From CAVQBJ01 sp963819075 (GTDB taxonomy: Bacteria; Actinomycetota; Thermoleophilia; Solirubrobacterales; Solirubrobacteraceae), in contig CAWFUP010000006.1 of NCBI GenBank assembly GCA_963819075.1, positions 186,001-250,000 on the forward strand: a stretch of DNA of 64,000 nt, written 5' to 3'. This document shows positions 15,607 through 24,625 of the stretch, piece after piece. How positions within the stretch are numbered: position 1 is the first letter of the stretch; every line of letters begins with the position of its first letter. The notes beneath the pieces are model-generated. The model saw only the letters and a program-made list of their open reading frames with translations, had not been told where the DNA came from and did no database searches. Position numbers and translations under genes: made by a program.

Positions 15607-17904
15607 GTGTCCGTCGGCGCGCGCCGAGGTGCGGGATCGGCGGCGGCAGCAAGTAAGCGAAGGGTTATGGGTGTTTGCGCCGCTGCCGATACAAATGGTG
15701 TGACCTCGAAGCCACCCCAGCCGCCTGCTGCGCCTACGGACCCTGGCCTCGCCCCGGCTGCGGGAGCCGACTTGTATCGCCAGCTACTGGAATCCGCGCC
15801 CGACGCGGTCGTGGGCGTTGATCGCGACGGGCGGATTGCGGTCGTCAACCTGCAGACCGAGCGGTTGTTCGGCTACACGCGGCGCGAGCTGATCGGCGCG
15901 TCGGTTGAGAAGCTTCTACCGGAGCGCTATCGCGGCGGCCACGAGCGCCAGCGAATCGGCTACTTCGCGGCGCCGAGCACGCGCCCGATGGGCGCTGACC
16001 TGGACCTGTGGGGGCTGAGGCGGGACGGAAGCGAGTTTGCCGCTGAGATCAGCCTTTCCAGCATCGAGACCGAGGACGCGCCGCTCGCGATCGCGGTGAT
16101 TCGCGACATCACCGAGCGCCGGCGCGCCGAATCGGCGCTGTACGAGGCCGAGGAGCGTTTCCGGGGTACGTTCGAGAGCTCGGGCATCGGAATGGCCGTC
16201 GTGGCGGCCGCGGCCGGAGGTGGTGGGAGGATGCTCGAGGTCAACGACGCGCTGTGCGCCGTCACCGGGTACGCCCGCGAGCAGCTCTTGACGATGACCT
16301 TTGACACGCTGCTTGACCCCGACGAGCTGGCCCCCGCGGTCGAAGGCTTCGAGCGGCTGATGCGTGGTGAGTTGACGACGTTCCGGCGCGAGCTTCGCTG
16401 CAGCCGCGCTGGCGGTGACCCGGTGTGGGTCGAGCTCACGAGCTCGCTCGTGCGCGACGCCCATGGTCAGCCGCGGTACCGGATCGACCAGCTTCAGGAC
16501 GTGACCGAGCGCAAGCGCTTTGAGGGCGAGCTGCAGTACCTCGCCGATCACGATGCGCTGACGGGCCTATTCAACCGCCGTCGGTTCACCGAGGAGCTCG
16601 ATCGCGAGCTCGCGGTCGCTCATCGCTACGACGACCAGGGCGCGCTGCTCTCGATCGACCTTGACCATTTCAAGCATGTCAACGATTCGCTTGGCCACGC
16701 CGCCGGGGATGAGCTGATCGCGCGCGTGGCGGGGATCTTGCGTGATCGACTGCGCGACACGGACATCGTCGCGCGCCTCGGCGGTGACGAGTTCGCAGTG
16801 ATCCTGTCGCACGCCGACGAGCAGCACGCTCGGCAGGCTGCGGAGAGCTTGCTCGCGGCGGTGCGCGACGAGATCCAGATCGATATCGGCGAACACGCGC
16901 GGCGGATCACGCTGAGCATCGGCATCGCGCCGTTTCGGGGCACGAGCGATCCGACGGCGGTCGACCTGCTCAATGAAGCTGACATCGCCATGTACGACGC
17001 CAAGGAGGCCGGCCGCGACACGGCGTGCACCTACGACACGGCCGCGCATCGTCAGAAGCGCGCGCAGGCCCGCTTGAACTGGGTCGAGCGCATCCGCCGC
17101 GCGCTGGAGAACGACCGCTTCGTGCTCTACGCCCAGCCGATCATCGGCCTGAATGGCGACGACCGCCCGCGCCACGAGCTGCTGCTGCGCCTGCTCGGCG
17201 ACGACGATGAGCTGATCCCGCCGGGCACGTTCCTGTACATCGCCGAGCGCTTCAACCTCGCGCAGGAAATCGATCGCTGGGTCGTGCGCCACGCGATCGA
17301 TCTGCTGGCCGAGCGCCAGCGGGCCGGCGACGATCTCTGCCTCGCGGTCAACCTGTCCGCGCACTCGGTCAGCGACAACCGACTGATCGAGCTGATCACC
17401 GAGCAGCTCGCGGCGACCGGCGCGGACGCGCGCGGGCTGTGCTTCGAGCTGACCGAGACCGCGGCGATCATCAACGTCGACCGGGCCCGCACCTTTGCAC
17501 GCCAGCTCTCAGACCTCGGCTGCGAATTCGCCCTCGACGACTTCGGTGCCGGCTTTGCCTCCTTCTACTACCTCAAACACCTGCAATTCGACTACATCAA
17601 GATCGACGGCGAGTTCATCAAGGATCTCCCATCCAGCTACACCAACCAGATGATCGTCGGCGCCGTCGTCCAGCTCGCCAAGAACCTGGGCAAGAAGACG
17701 ATCGCCGAATTCGTGGAAAACGAGGCGACGCTCGACCTGCTGCGCCAGGGCGGCGTCGGCTACGCGCAGGGCTATCACATCGCAAGGCCCGGCCCGCTCA
17801 ACGCGATCGCGCCCGACGACTCCCACCCTGGTGGCGAGTCGGCGAGCAGTGGTCCGACTCATGGCTTGTTGCCCTCACGCGCTCCGTCCGCGGCGGAGCG
17901 ATGA
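15607..17904 (+). CDS. PAS-PAS-GGDEF-EAL c-di-GMP signalling protein
   Basis: About 765 residues. PAS domain 1 covers ~55-170 (LLESAPDAVVGVDRDGRIAVVN) and PAS domain 2 ~185-300, each ending in a D-I/V-T-E-R PAC tail. The GGDEF domain has RLGGDEF near 390, preceded by an RxxD site (RDTD). In the C-terminal EAL domain the signature is ELLLRL instead of EALxRW, while ELTET, DDFGAG and KID remain and EGVE becomes EFVE, so phosphodiesterase activity is uncertain. No membrane helices. GTG 15607 gives the longest protein, and ATG 15667 is an equally possible start. An acidic tail follows the EAL domain. Confidence 0.85.
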   Translation: MSVGARRGAGSAAAASKRRVMGVCAAADTNGVTSKPPQPPAAPTDPGLAPAAGADLYRQLLESAPDAVVGVDRDGRIAVVNLQTERLFGYTRRELIGASVEKLLPERYRGGHERQRIGYFAAPSTRPMGADLDLWGLRRDGSEFAAEISLSSIETEDAPLAIAVIRDITERRRAESALYEAEERFRGTFESSGIGMAVVAAAAGGGGRMLEVNDALCAVTGYAREQLLTMTFDTLLDPDELAPAVEGFERLMRGELTTFRRELRCSRAGGDPVWVELTSSLVRDAHGQPRYRIDQLQDVTERKRFEGELQYLADHDALTGLFNRRRFTEELDRELAVAHRYDDQGALLSIDLDHFKHVNDSLGHAAGDELIARVAGILRDRLRDTDIVARLGGDEFAVILSHADEQHARQAAESLLAAVRDEIQIDIGEHARRITLSIGIAPFRGTSDPTAVDLLNEADIAMYDAKEAGRDTACTYDTAAHRQKRAQARLNWVERIRRALENDRFVLYAQPIIGLNGDDRPRHELLLRLLGDDDELIPPGTFLYIAERFNLAQEIDRWVVRHAIDLLAERQRAGDDLCLAVNLSAHSVSDNRLIELITEQLAATGADARGLCFELTETAAIINVDRARTFARQLSDLGCEFALDDFGAGFASFYYLKHLQFDYIKIDGEFIKDLPSSYTNQMIVGAVVQLAKNLGKKTIAEFVENEATLDLLRQGGVGYAQGYHIARPGPLNAIAPDDSHPGGESASSGPTHGLLPSRAPSAAER

Positions 17905-18151
17905 GGCCCCGCCCGGCGGCCGCTGGACCTCTGCTTGTCGGTCGGTGCCACGTTCCTTAGCCCGAAGTTCCCCAGGGCGAACCTCGCCTTAGCAAACCCA
18001 AATTGTGGTACGGTCCGCGTCCGGCCGGCAAGAACGCTGGGGCGGTGGGGCCCGTGCCGGGCAATTGGGAGCGAGGTGAGTAGGTCACTTCGTTTTTGCG
18101 GACGATCGCGGTATCGGCGGTCGCAAGTGCCCTTGCGGTGAGGAGCATCGG
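17905..18151 (+). other. Intergenic region upstream of the glycine-rich secreted protein
   Basis: 247 bp without a convincing gene. It probably carries the promoter of the downstream gene. A GTGAGGAGC ribosome-binding stretch lies shortly before ATG 18152. No terminator hairpin with a T run was seen. Confidence 0.4.
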
Positions 18152-21100
18152 ATGGTGGATGACGCGTGGCGTGACGGCACGAGCGAGCCGGGCGTGGTGG
18201 CGCTGGCTGCAGGCACGAGCCGACGGCGACAGACATTGATCATCGGCCGTCTGGTGGCGCTCGCCGTCTGCGCGGGCGCGGTCGGCGCGGCGGCGGCGCC
18301 GGCCAGCGCGAGCTGCGTCACCGGCCTGACCACGCTGACCTCCAGCGGCTGCTACACCGTGCCGTCCGGAATGACCGACGTGACGGTGACCGCCACGGGG
18401 GCGAAGGGAGGCGAGGGCGGGGTGACCGCGTTCCAGCCCGGCGGCCTCGGCGGCTCGGGCGGGCAGGTGACCGATACCCTCTCCGTCACCGCGGGCGAGC
18501 AGCTCAACATCACCGTGGGCGGGAATGGGGGACGTGGTCAGGACGGCACCGCCGGCACGACCCAAGGTGGCTCCGGCGGAGCTGGGGGCGCCAACGGCGG
18601 GGCCGGCGGCGGGAACGGCGGGGGTTTCGAACCCGGTGACGAGCCGGTCAACTACGGCGGCGCCGGCGGGGGCGGCGGCGCGACGACGGTCGACGACGCG
18701 AGCGGCAATCTCCTGCTGGAAGGCGGCGGCGGCGGTGGCGGCGGCGGCAACGGTTGGAATTCAACCGCCAGCGGAGGCACCGGCGGATGCGGAAGCCAGA
18801 ACGGAGATAGCGGCGCTTCCGGCGGTCGGGGTCCGGCGAACGGAGGGTTGCTGGCACCCGCGCAGCCGTCGGGTGATTGGACAGGGAGCAACGGCGGAGC
18901 GGGCGGGATTGGCGGCGGCGGAATCTTCAGCATCGGATTTGACGGCGATCCCCCCGGCGGTGGCGGCGGTGGCGGCTTTGCCAGCGGTGGTAGCGGCGGC
19001 GCCGGCGGGCTGTTGTGGCCCGACGGGGCGGGGAACCCTCCCTTCTATGAGTACGGGGGCGGCGGCGGCGGCGGCGGGTCGAGCTACGGGCCTTCCGGGT
19101 CGACATTCGTGGACTGCTCGTCGTCGGCGGCCCGCGTGCAGGTCACCGATACCTACGGCCCACCGCAGGCGACGGGGTCCGCCGCGACATCGGTCACGAG
19201 CACCAGCGCGACGCTGAACGGGGCGGTCAATCCGTTCAACAAGCAGACCACGTATCAGTTCGTCTACAACGACAACATCGCCGGGTACCTTGGGTCTGTC
19301 CCGGCCAGCCCGGCCAGCGTCGGCTCGGACAACACCTACCACTCGGTCTCCCAGACGCTGACCGGGCTGGAGCCGAACCACGAGTACTTCGAGTCGATCT
19401 TTGCCAGCAACGCGGCGGGCGACACCAGCGCTGGCTCGGGGCAGGAGAGCTTCGCCACGCTGCCCGCGGCGCCGGCGGCGACCACGTCGGCGGCGACCTC
19501 GGTGACGGGCAGCGACGCGACGCTGAACGGCACGGTCAACCCGGAGAACAGCTCCACCACCTACTACTTCCAGTACGGCGCGACGACGAGCTACGGGTCG
19601 GAGATCCCGATTAGCGCTGCGAGCGTCGGCTCGGATTACTCCAGCCATTCCGAGTCCCAGACCCTCACGAACCTGACACCGGGGCAGCCGTACTACTACC
19701 GCATGGTGGCGGTGGACACCACGGGGACCACCGACGGCGCCCAGCAGACGTTCACCACGCTCGCCGTGCCGGGAGCCCCGAGCGACGTCAAGGCCACGGC
19801 GGACGACGGCCAGGCGACCGTCACGTTCACGCCGCCGACCACCGGCGGGACACCGTCCAGCTACATAGTGACCGCGGCGGACCAGACAACGCCCGGCAAC
19901 GGCGGCCAGACCGCCACCGCCGGCGCCAGCCCGATCACCGTCACCGGGCTGACCGACGGCGATAGCTACACGTTCACGGTGGTGGCTAAGAACACGGTGG
20001 GCCCCGGACTGTCCGGGGGTCCCTCCAACGCCGTCACCCCGATGGCCACCCCCGGGACGGCGCTCTTCCCCGAGGCGTATGCGGGACCGGGCGAGGCCGA
20101 GTTGAGCTTCAAGCTGCCCACCGAACCGAGCGGCAGCCCGATCAGCGGCTGGACGCTGACGGCAACCGACGTCACGACGCCCGCCAACGGTGGGCAGACG
20201 GCGACGACGACCAACACCGACAGCTGCTCCGGCTCCGCACCCTACGAGTCATGCGTCGGCTATGTGACGGGATTGACCAATGGAGACAGCTACACGGTTA
20301 CGGTGACACTCGACAACGCGGACGAGGGCGGACCGGCGTCGTCGGCGTCCAACGCGGTCAGTCCTGCTGCGCCGATCATTCGCAGCCTGAGCTTTGGCGG
20401 CGCGAGCGGCTACTTTGTCGACCTCTACAACCCCGCGCCGCAGTCGATCCACCTCGGCAACGGATGGACGCTCAACGACTCTGAGAACGAGTCCACGTGC
20501 CCGCCGTATCCGTGCGCCAGTGGCGCGAAGCTCTCCAACTTAACGATTCCGGCCCGCGGCAACTACCTGGTCAGCGGCTCCGGATACTCGCTGGGCTCCG
20601 ATCCCGGCGCCACGCCGGACCTGACCACAAGCTGGAGCAACTACCAGGGCGACGGGTACGGAGTCAACGTGACCGCCCCCGACGGTCACTACAGCGACGC
20701 GGTGGGCTACACCGATGCGCCGGCGATCAACAACCTCGGGGAGTCCTGGTACGTCTCGGGGACGGGACTGACCGTGCCGGCCTCCCCGGCTGGCGACGGC
20801 GCCGGGGCGGCGTTCGTGCGCCGCTACACCGACGGCGTGCCGGTCGACACCGGCGATAACGCGGCGGACTTCGTGCTGGTCGCCCCCGACGCGGGCCCCA
20901 CGACCTATGGCGGGCTGGCGGAGTTGGGGGTGGCGTCGCCCGCAGACGCGGCAGCTCCGGTCGCGCACGCTGAGATCCTGCAGGCTGGCGCGGTCGCGGG
21001 CGGCGTGAGCTACGCACCGGGGGTGGACGGTCAGCCGGGGCAGTTGACCGTCAATCAGACGATCACCAACTGCTCAGGTCAAACGCTGACCGGCGCCTGC

Positions 21101-21874
21101 GTCAACGCCACCGCCGCACCGGCGGCGTCGGTCACCCGCCTGCAGCTGCAGCTGACCTCCCTGACCACCACCGGCTCCCCGGGCGCGGGCGCGGGACAGG
21201 CGGTGCTGATCCCCGAGACCTCGACGGCCACGAGCCCGGCCGCCCCGACGTGCGCGGGCACCGGCAGCCTTACGCTGCTGGCCCCCAGCGTGTCGGGGAT
21301 CGGCGCGGGACTGAACTCGGTGTGGGACGCCACCAGCCAGCTGCCCGGCGCGACCGGCCAGAACCCCGCCGGCGGACTGCCGGCCGGCGCCTGCGTCAAC
21401 GTGCAGCTGCGGTTCGCCGTGCTCCAAGCCGGGCGCTACAGCTTCGGTTACAACGAGCTGGACGACCTGATCGCCACCCCCACCCGCGGCCCCGCTACCG
21501 CCGGCCCCACCAACCCCGGCAGCAGCCCAGCCGCCGCCACGCCAAGCACCGCCGCTCCCACCGCCACGACGGCCGCGCCATCGCCGCCCGCGAGCCTGGT
21601 CACCGTCCAGGGCACCCTGACCAGCACCGGCGCGAGCGCCACCCTCACCCAGACCAGCACGAACGCCAAGACCACGGCCAAGAAGGCCAGGACCAAGGCC
21701 AAGAAGGCCAGGACCAAGGCCAAGAAGGTCAGGAGCAAGGCCAAGCACAGGGCCAACGCCAAGCACAGGAAGCCAAGGAAGAAGCCGAAGGCCGGTAAGG
21801 AGACGAAGAAGTCAGCGGTTCACTCCGCCGGGCGCCGTCCGGCGCATTCGCGGTCCAATGGCAAGGCGGCGTGA
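18152..21874 (+). CDS. Large secreted glycine-rich / fibronectin III / lamin-tail-like protein with lysine-rich tail
   Basis: 1240 residues. A signal peptide is visible (basic SRRRQTL, a hydrophobic run, cleavage near PASAS). It is followed by a glycine-rich beta domain (~60-330) with GGGGG runs, two repeated FN3-like blocks (~335-540), two clearer FN3 domains opening GAPSDVKATADDGQATVTF, and a lamin-tail-like domain (GYFVDLYNPAPQSIHLGNGWTL). The last ~70 residues are a basic tail of repeated KKARTKA units, resembling the histone H1/HupB tail, that could bind teichoic polymers or DNA at the surface. No sortase motif or membrane anchor was seen. A lasso precursor gene begins 47 bp after the stop. 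Confidence 0.75.
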   Translation: MVDDAWRDGTSEPGVVALAAGTSRRRQTLIIGRLVALAVCAGAVGAAAAPASASCVTGLTTLTSSGCYTVPSGMTDVTVTATGAKGGEGGVTAFQPGGLGGSGGQVTDTLSVTAGEQLNITVGGNGGRGQDGTAGTTQGGSGGAGGANGGAGGGNGGGFEPGDEPVNYGGAGGGGGATTVDDASGNLLLEGGGGGGGGGNGWNSTASGGTGGCGSQNGDSGASGGRGPANGGLLAPAQPSGDWTGSNGGAGGIGGGGIFSIGFDGDPPGGGGGGGFASGGSGGAGGLLWPDGAGNPPFYEYGGGGGGGGSSYGPSGSTFVDCSSSAARVQVTDTYGPPQATGSAATSVTSTSATLNGAVNPFNKQTTYQFVYNDNIAGYLGSVPASPASVGSDNTYHSVSQTLTGLEPNHEYFESIFASNAAGDTSAGSGQESFATLPAAPAATTSAATSVTGSDATLNGTVNPENSSTTYYFQYGATTSYGSEIPISAASVGSDYSSHSESQTLTNLTPGQPYYYRMVAVDTTGTTDGAQQTFTTLAVPGAPSDVKATADDGQATVTFTPPTTGGTPSSYIVTAADQTTPGNGGQTATAGASPITVTGLTDGDSYTFTVVAKNTVGPGLSGGPSNAVTPMATPGTALFPEAYAGPGEAELSFKLPTEPSGSPISGWTLTATDVTTPANGGQTATTTNTDSCSGSAPYESCVGYVTGLTNGDSYTVTVTLDNADEGGPASSASNAVSPAAPIIRSLSFGGASGYFVDLYNPAPQSIHLGNGWTLNDSENESTCPPYPCASGAKLSNLTIPARGNYLVSGSGYSLGSDPGATPDLTTSWSNYQGDGYGVNVTAPDGHYSDAVGYTDAPAINNLGESWYVSGTGLTVPASPAGDGAGAAFVRRYTDGVPVDTGDNAADFVLVAPDAGPTTYGGLAELGVASPADAAAPVAHAEILQAGAVAGGVSYAPGVDGQPGQLTVNQTITNCSGQTLTGACVNATAAPAASVTRLQLQLTSLTTTGSPGAGAGQAVLIPETSTATSPAAPTCAGTGSLTLLAPSVSGIGAGLNSVWDATSQLPGATGQNPAGGLPAGACVNVQLRFAVLQAGRYSFGYNELDDLIATPTRGPATAGPTNPGSSPAAATPSTAAPTATTAAPSPPASLVTVQGTLTSTGASATLTQTSTNAKTTAKKARTKAKKARTKAKKVRSKAKHRANAKHRKPRKKPKAGKETKKSAVHSAGRRPAHSRSNGKAA

Positions 21875-21920
21875 GCATGATCGCGTGTCGCGGAACGAGC
21901 CGAAGAGGAGCAAGCCGCTC

Positions 21921-22115
21921 ATGACAGACATCCCGTCAGGATCCGACGGTCCCACGCCTGCTGGCCCGCCGCAGCAGGACGAGCCGGGTTTGATCGGGTA
22001 TGAGCGGCCGTGCTTGACGATCCTGGGAACTGTCAGCGAAATCACGCAGGGCGGCACCGTGAGCGGCAACTCCGACGGCTATGGGTTCTCCGGCGCGTCT
22101 GGCGTAATCCCCTAA
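21921..22115 (+). CDS. Lasso peptide (RiPP) precursor
   Basis: 64 residues from ATG 21921, preceded by AGAGGAG about ten bases upstream. The leader carries the exact lasso recognition pattern YxxPxLxxxGxxxxxTx: Tyr27, Pro30, Leu32, Gly36 and Thr42 at the -2 position. Cleavage after Gln43 gives a 21-residue core that begins GGTVSGNSD and ends SGASGVIP. The only acidic residue of the core is Asp at core position 9, the canonical acceptor for a Gly1-Asp9 macrolactam ring. The core has no Cys, so it would be class II. The next gene is an HprK-like kinase. The protease, RRE protein and cyclase genes expected beside it are absent, and an IS1380 element lies directly downstream. Confidence 0.8.
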   Translation: MTDIPSGSDGPTPAGPPQQDEPGLIGYERPCLTILGTVSEITQGGTVSGNSDGYGFSGASGVIP

Positions 22116-22168
22116 CGCGCGAATGAGACGACAGGCGTCGCGCCACGGCACCGCTGGGGTTGCGAGCC

Positions 22169-22182
22169 CGTCTCTTCAGACG
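22169..22182 (+). promoter_or_regulatory. Small hairpin between lasso precursor and kinase genes
   Basis: CGTCT-CTTC-AGACG forms a perfect 5-bp stem ending 5 bases before the kinase GTG start. It could lower kinase translation relative to the precursor or attenuate transcription. This role is inferred from position only. Confidence 0.3.
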
Positions 22183-22187
22183 AGCTT

Positions 22188-23039
22188 GTGACCGGGTGTC
22201 CTGAGGTGGGGCGGGCGCGCGATGGCGCGGGCTTGTGGGGTGCGTATGGGCTGCAGGTGCTGGGCCTGCAGGGCGCGGAGCGTTGGATGAGCCCTGTCGC
22301 TGCTGATGCGCCGGTGCTTCGGGTGTCCGTGTCGGTGGGGGCGGTCGCTGACTCGCCGACCCGGGTGGGGGTGCATGACGCCGACGTGGCCTTGATCGAG
22401 GGTGGGCGTCTGCGCGCGCGGCGCGCGGCGGATGAGGCTGAGTTCACTGTTCGCCGGCGACCAACTGCGGATGAGCTGTTGCATCCCTACCTTGCGCCCG
22501 CGGCCGCGCTGGCCTGGCAGTGGCGTGGTCAGGAGGCGCTTCATGGTGGCGCCGTGCAGATCGGTGACGTCGCCGTGCTGCTGTTCGGCGCCCCGCAGGC
22601 CGGCAAGAGCACCACGCTGGGCTGGCTTGCCCAGCAGTTCGGGCTCGGCGTCCTGTGCGACGATCTCGCCGTGATCGTGGATGGGCTGGTGCTAGCGGGG
22701 CCCCGCAGCATCGACCTGCGCGCGGCGCCATCGGACGCGGGCGAGTTCGCGTCGGTTCGAGGCGGCCACCGTGCGCGGCTGCAACTCGCGCCGGCGCCGC
22801 CTTCGGTGCCGGTTGGCGGCATCGTGGTTCTGGGGTGGGGATCGTCGCTGAGATTAGAGACGGTGCCGGCCATGCAGCGACTCGGCGTGCTCGCGCGTCA
22901 GCGGACGTTCGCGGCGCTTCCCGCGAATGCCGCGGCGATGCTTGAGCTCGCCGCTGTGCCGATGCTCATGCTCACGCGCCCGCGCGAGATCGATACGCTC
23001 GGGCGCGCCGCGCAGGCGATCCTGGCGCGGTTCTCCTAA
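22188..23039 (+). CDS. HprK-like kinase of a lasso peptide locus
   Basis: 283 residues. An N-terminal region contains the AYGL segment common in these proteins. The C-terminal HPr-kinase-like P-loop domain has LHGGAV (118-123), Walker A GAPQAGKST (134-142) and LCDDLAVI (156-163), where the Asp pair would bind metal. Such kinases occur in lasso clusters, and some phosphorylate a serine at the lasso C terminus. This core ends in Pro but has internal Ser residues. The gene lies 72 bp after the precursor. Its last sense base and stop codon lie inside the terminal inverted repeat of an IS1380 element, so the original C terminus may have been altered. The start is GTG 22188. Confidence 0.78.
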   Translation: MTGCPEVGRARDGAGLWGAYGLQVLGLQGAERWMSPVAADAPVLRVSVSVGAVADSPTRVGVHDADVALIEGGRLRARRAADEAEFTVRRRPTADELLHPYLAPAAALAWQWRGQEALHGGAVQIGDVAVLLFGAPQAGKSTTLGWLAQQFGLGVLCDDLAVIVDGLVLAGPRSIDLRAAPSDAGEFASVRGGHRARLQLAPAPPSVPVGGIVVLGWGSSLRLETVPAMQRLGVLARQRTFAALPANAAAMLELAAVPMLMLTRPREIDTLGRAAQAILARFS

Positions 23040-23250
23040 GCCCGGATCCACCGATTCGCTGGGTGGGAGGGCGTGGAATCGGCCGTTGGGAGGGTGATGG
23101 CCTGGTTGGGCCGGTGGTGAGGGCCGATGGGCGATCGATGTGGTCGCTTGGGCCGGTTGCGTGGGCCGGTTGCGGTGTTCTCGCGCAGCGCTGGTCGCGC
23201 CTTGCGGGCGGGGAATGGCTGTTGGGTGGTGAGGTTGCCGGTGTCGGTGG

Positions 23251-24552
23251 TCAGGCGGCGGGGAGCGCGCGGATTCTCGCGAGCGCGGTGATGTAGTCGC
23301 CGTGCCAGGGCCACCGTGCGGGAAGGTGCAGCGTCCAGGAGCGGCCGTGGCGGGTGAGGCGCCCGGCGATCGTGATCAGTCGCCGGCGCAGGGTGCGGGC
23401 GGCGCGGATGGTGGTGTCGGGCAGCCCGATCAGTTGTGTCCATCTGAGCAGGTTGTGCGCGAGCGCGCCGAGCACGGTCCAGGCGCCGTTGGCGTTGAAC
23501 TCGCCGGAGGGGAAGTGCGCCAGCGCCTGGTCCTTCAGATCGGCGATTACCTGTTCAACGACGGCGTGGTCGCGATGCTCGGCCTCGACGATGGTGATGT
23601 CCTGGGTGCGGTTGGTGATGAAGCAGAAGTGACGCCAGTCGGGCCACAGCTGCGCCTGCGCTCCGAGCAGTCGGGTGCGCCGGACGATCAGCCGCCGGTC
23701 GCCGTAGGTGGTCTCGGCGATCTGCGCCTCGCCCTCATCGGGGTATGCGATCGTCTGCCAGGCGTCCTCGTCGACTTGCTCGACCGCCTCGCGGATCCCT
23801 TTCTGCATGCGCACGCCGATCGAGTACTGCCAGCCGGCCTGCTCCAGGCGCTTGAACACCTTGGTGTTCCAGAACCCCGAATCGGCCCGCAGCAACTTCA
23901 CACCGTTGGCGCCGGCGCGAGCGACGCGTGCGATGAGCTCGTCGGTGAAACGCAGCATTCCCTTCTGGGTGTTGGCGGATCCCTTGCGCAGGCGGATGTG
24001 CAGCACCTCTCTGGTGTCGGCGCGGGTCGCGAGGATCGGGTGGTAACCGAGTAGCTTGGTGTACCCGTAGGCGGCGCCCTGCTTCAAGCGGCCGCACACC
24101 TCGCCGACGAAGCTGTCCACATCGATTACCAGCCGCTCCTCGCCAGGACCGGCGCCGGCCCGCCACGCGCGCACCAGCGCCTCCCCGAGCAGCGCATCGA
24201 GCTGGCGCACGTGTCCGAAGGTGAACGCGCGCAAAAACGTTCCCAGCGTCGATGGCGCCGGGACCCAGCCACCCAGCAGCCGCCGCGTGCGGCCCGCCCG
24301 CAGCACCTCGCAGTCATCGATGCTGTCCGCGCCGAGCACCATCGCGAACAGCAGCGCCATCACCTTGCGCCCGGCGTTCGCAGCGCCCGGCCGGTCGCGA
24401 CGCAGCCGCACCAGCCGCCCTGCCAGCGCCTCGACCCCAAGCCGCTTGGCGAGCGTCGCGACCAGCATCACTCCCGCGTCCGAGACGGCCCGCTCGTCGT
24501 CGAATTTGACCCGCAGACCGTCCAGTCCGACCGGCTCGTCATCATGCACCAC
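23251..24552 (-). CDS. IS1380 family transposase
   Basis: 433 residues, intact. DDE catalytic blocks are visible: LVIDVDSFVGEVCG (first Asp), LLRADSGFWN (second Asp), and a C-terminal region with EAEHRDHAVVEQVIADLKDQ carrying the Glu. FNANGAWTVLGALAHNLLRW near the end is typical of IS1380. The enzyme cuts and pastes its element through the terminal repeats. The IS66 insertion lies 73 bp upstream of this gene's start, between it and the right end, so the transposase may still be made but the element is twice its normal length. Confidence 0.9.
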   Translation of the reverse strand: MVHDDEPVGLDGLRVKFDDERAVSDAGVMLVATLAKRLGVEALAGRLVRLRRDRPGAANAGRKVMALLFAMVLGADSIDDCEVLRAGRTRRLLGGWVPAPSTLGTFLRAFTFGHVRQLDALLGEALVRAWRAGAGPGEERLVIDVDSFVGEVCGRLKQGAAYGYTKLLGYHPILATRADTREVLHIRLRKGSANTQKGMLRFTDELIARVARAGANGVKLLRADSGFWNTKVFKRLEQAGWQYSIGVRMQKGIREAVEQVDEDAWQTIAYPDEGEAQIAETTYGDRRLIVRRTRLLGAQAQLWPDWRHFCFITNRTQDITIVEAEHRDHAVVEQVIADLKDQALAHFPSGEFNANGAWTVLGALAHNLLRWTQLIGLPDTTIRAARTLRRRLITIAGRLTRHGRSWTLHLPARWPWHGDYITALARIRALPAA

Positions 24553-24625
24553 GAAGGTGACCTCCTGTCTGCAGGCCCCGGCTGCCCCAATCAGCCGTTA
24601 AAGCCCTGCACAGGAGGTCATTCTT

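Noticed and set aside
22402..22945. Additional small genes overlapping the lasso kinase
   Set aside because: They are alternative frames of the kinase gene without ribosome binding sites or recognisable motifs.
23302..24054. Rightward frame within the IS1380 transposase region
   Set aside because: Antisense of a transposase with a complete DDE set. No independent support.
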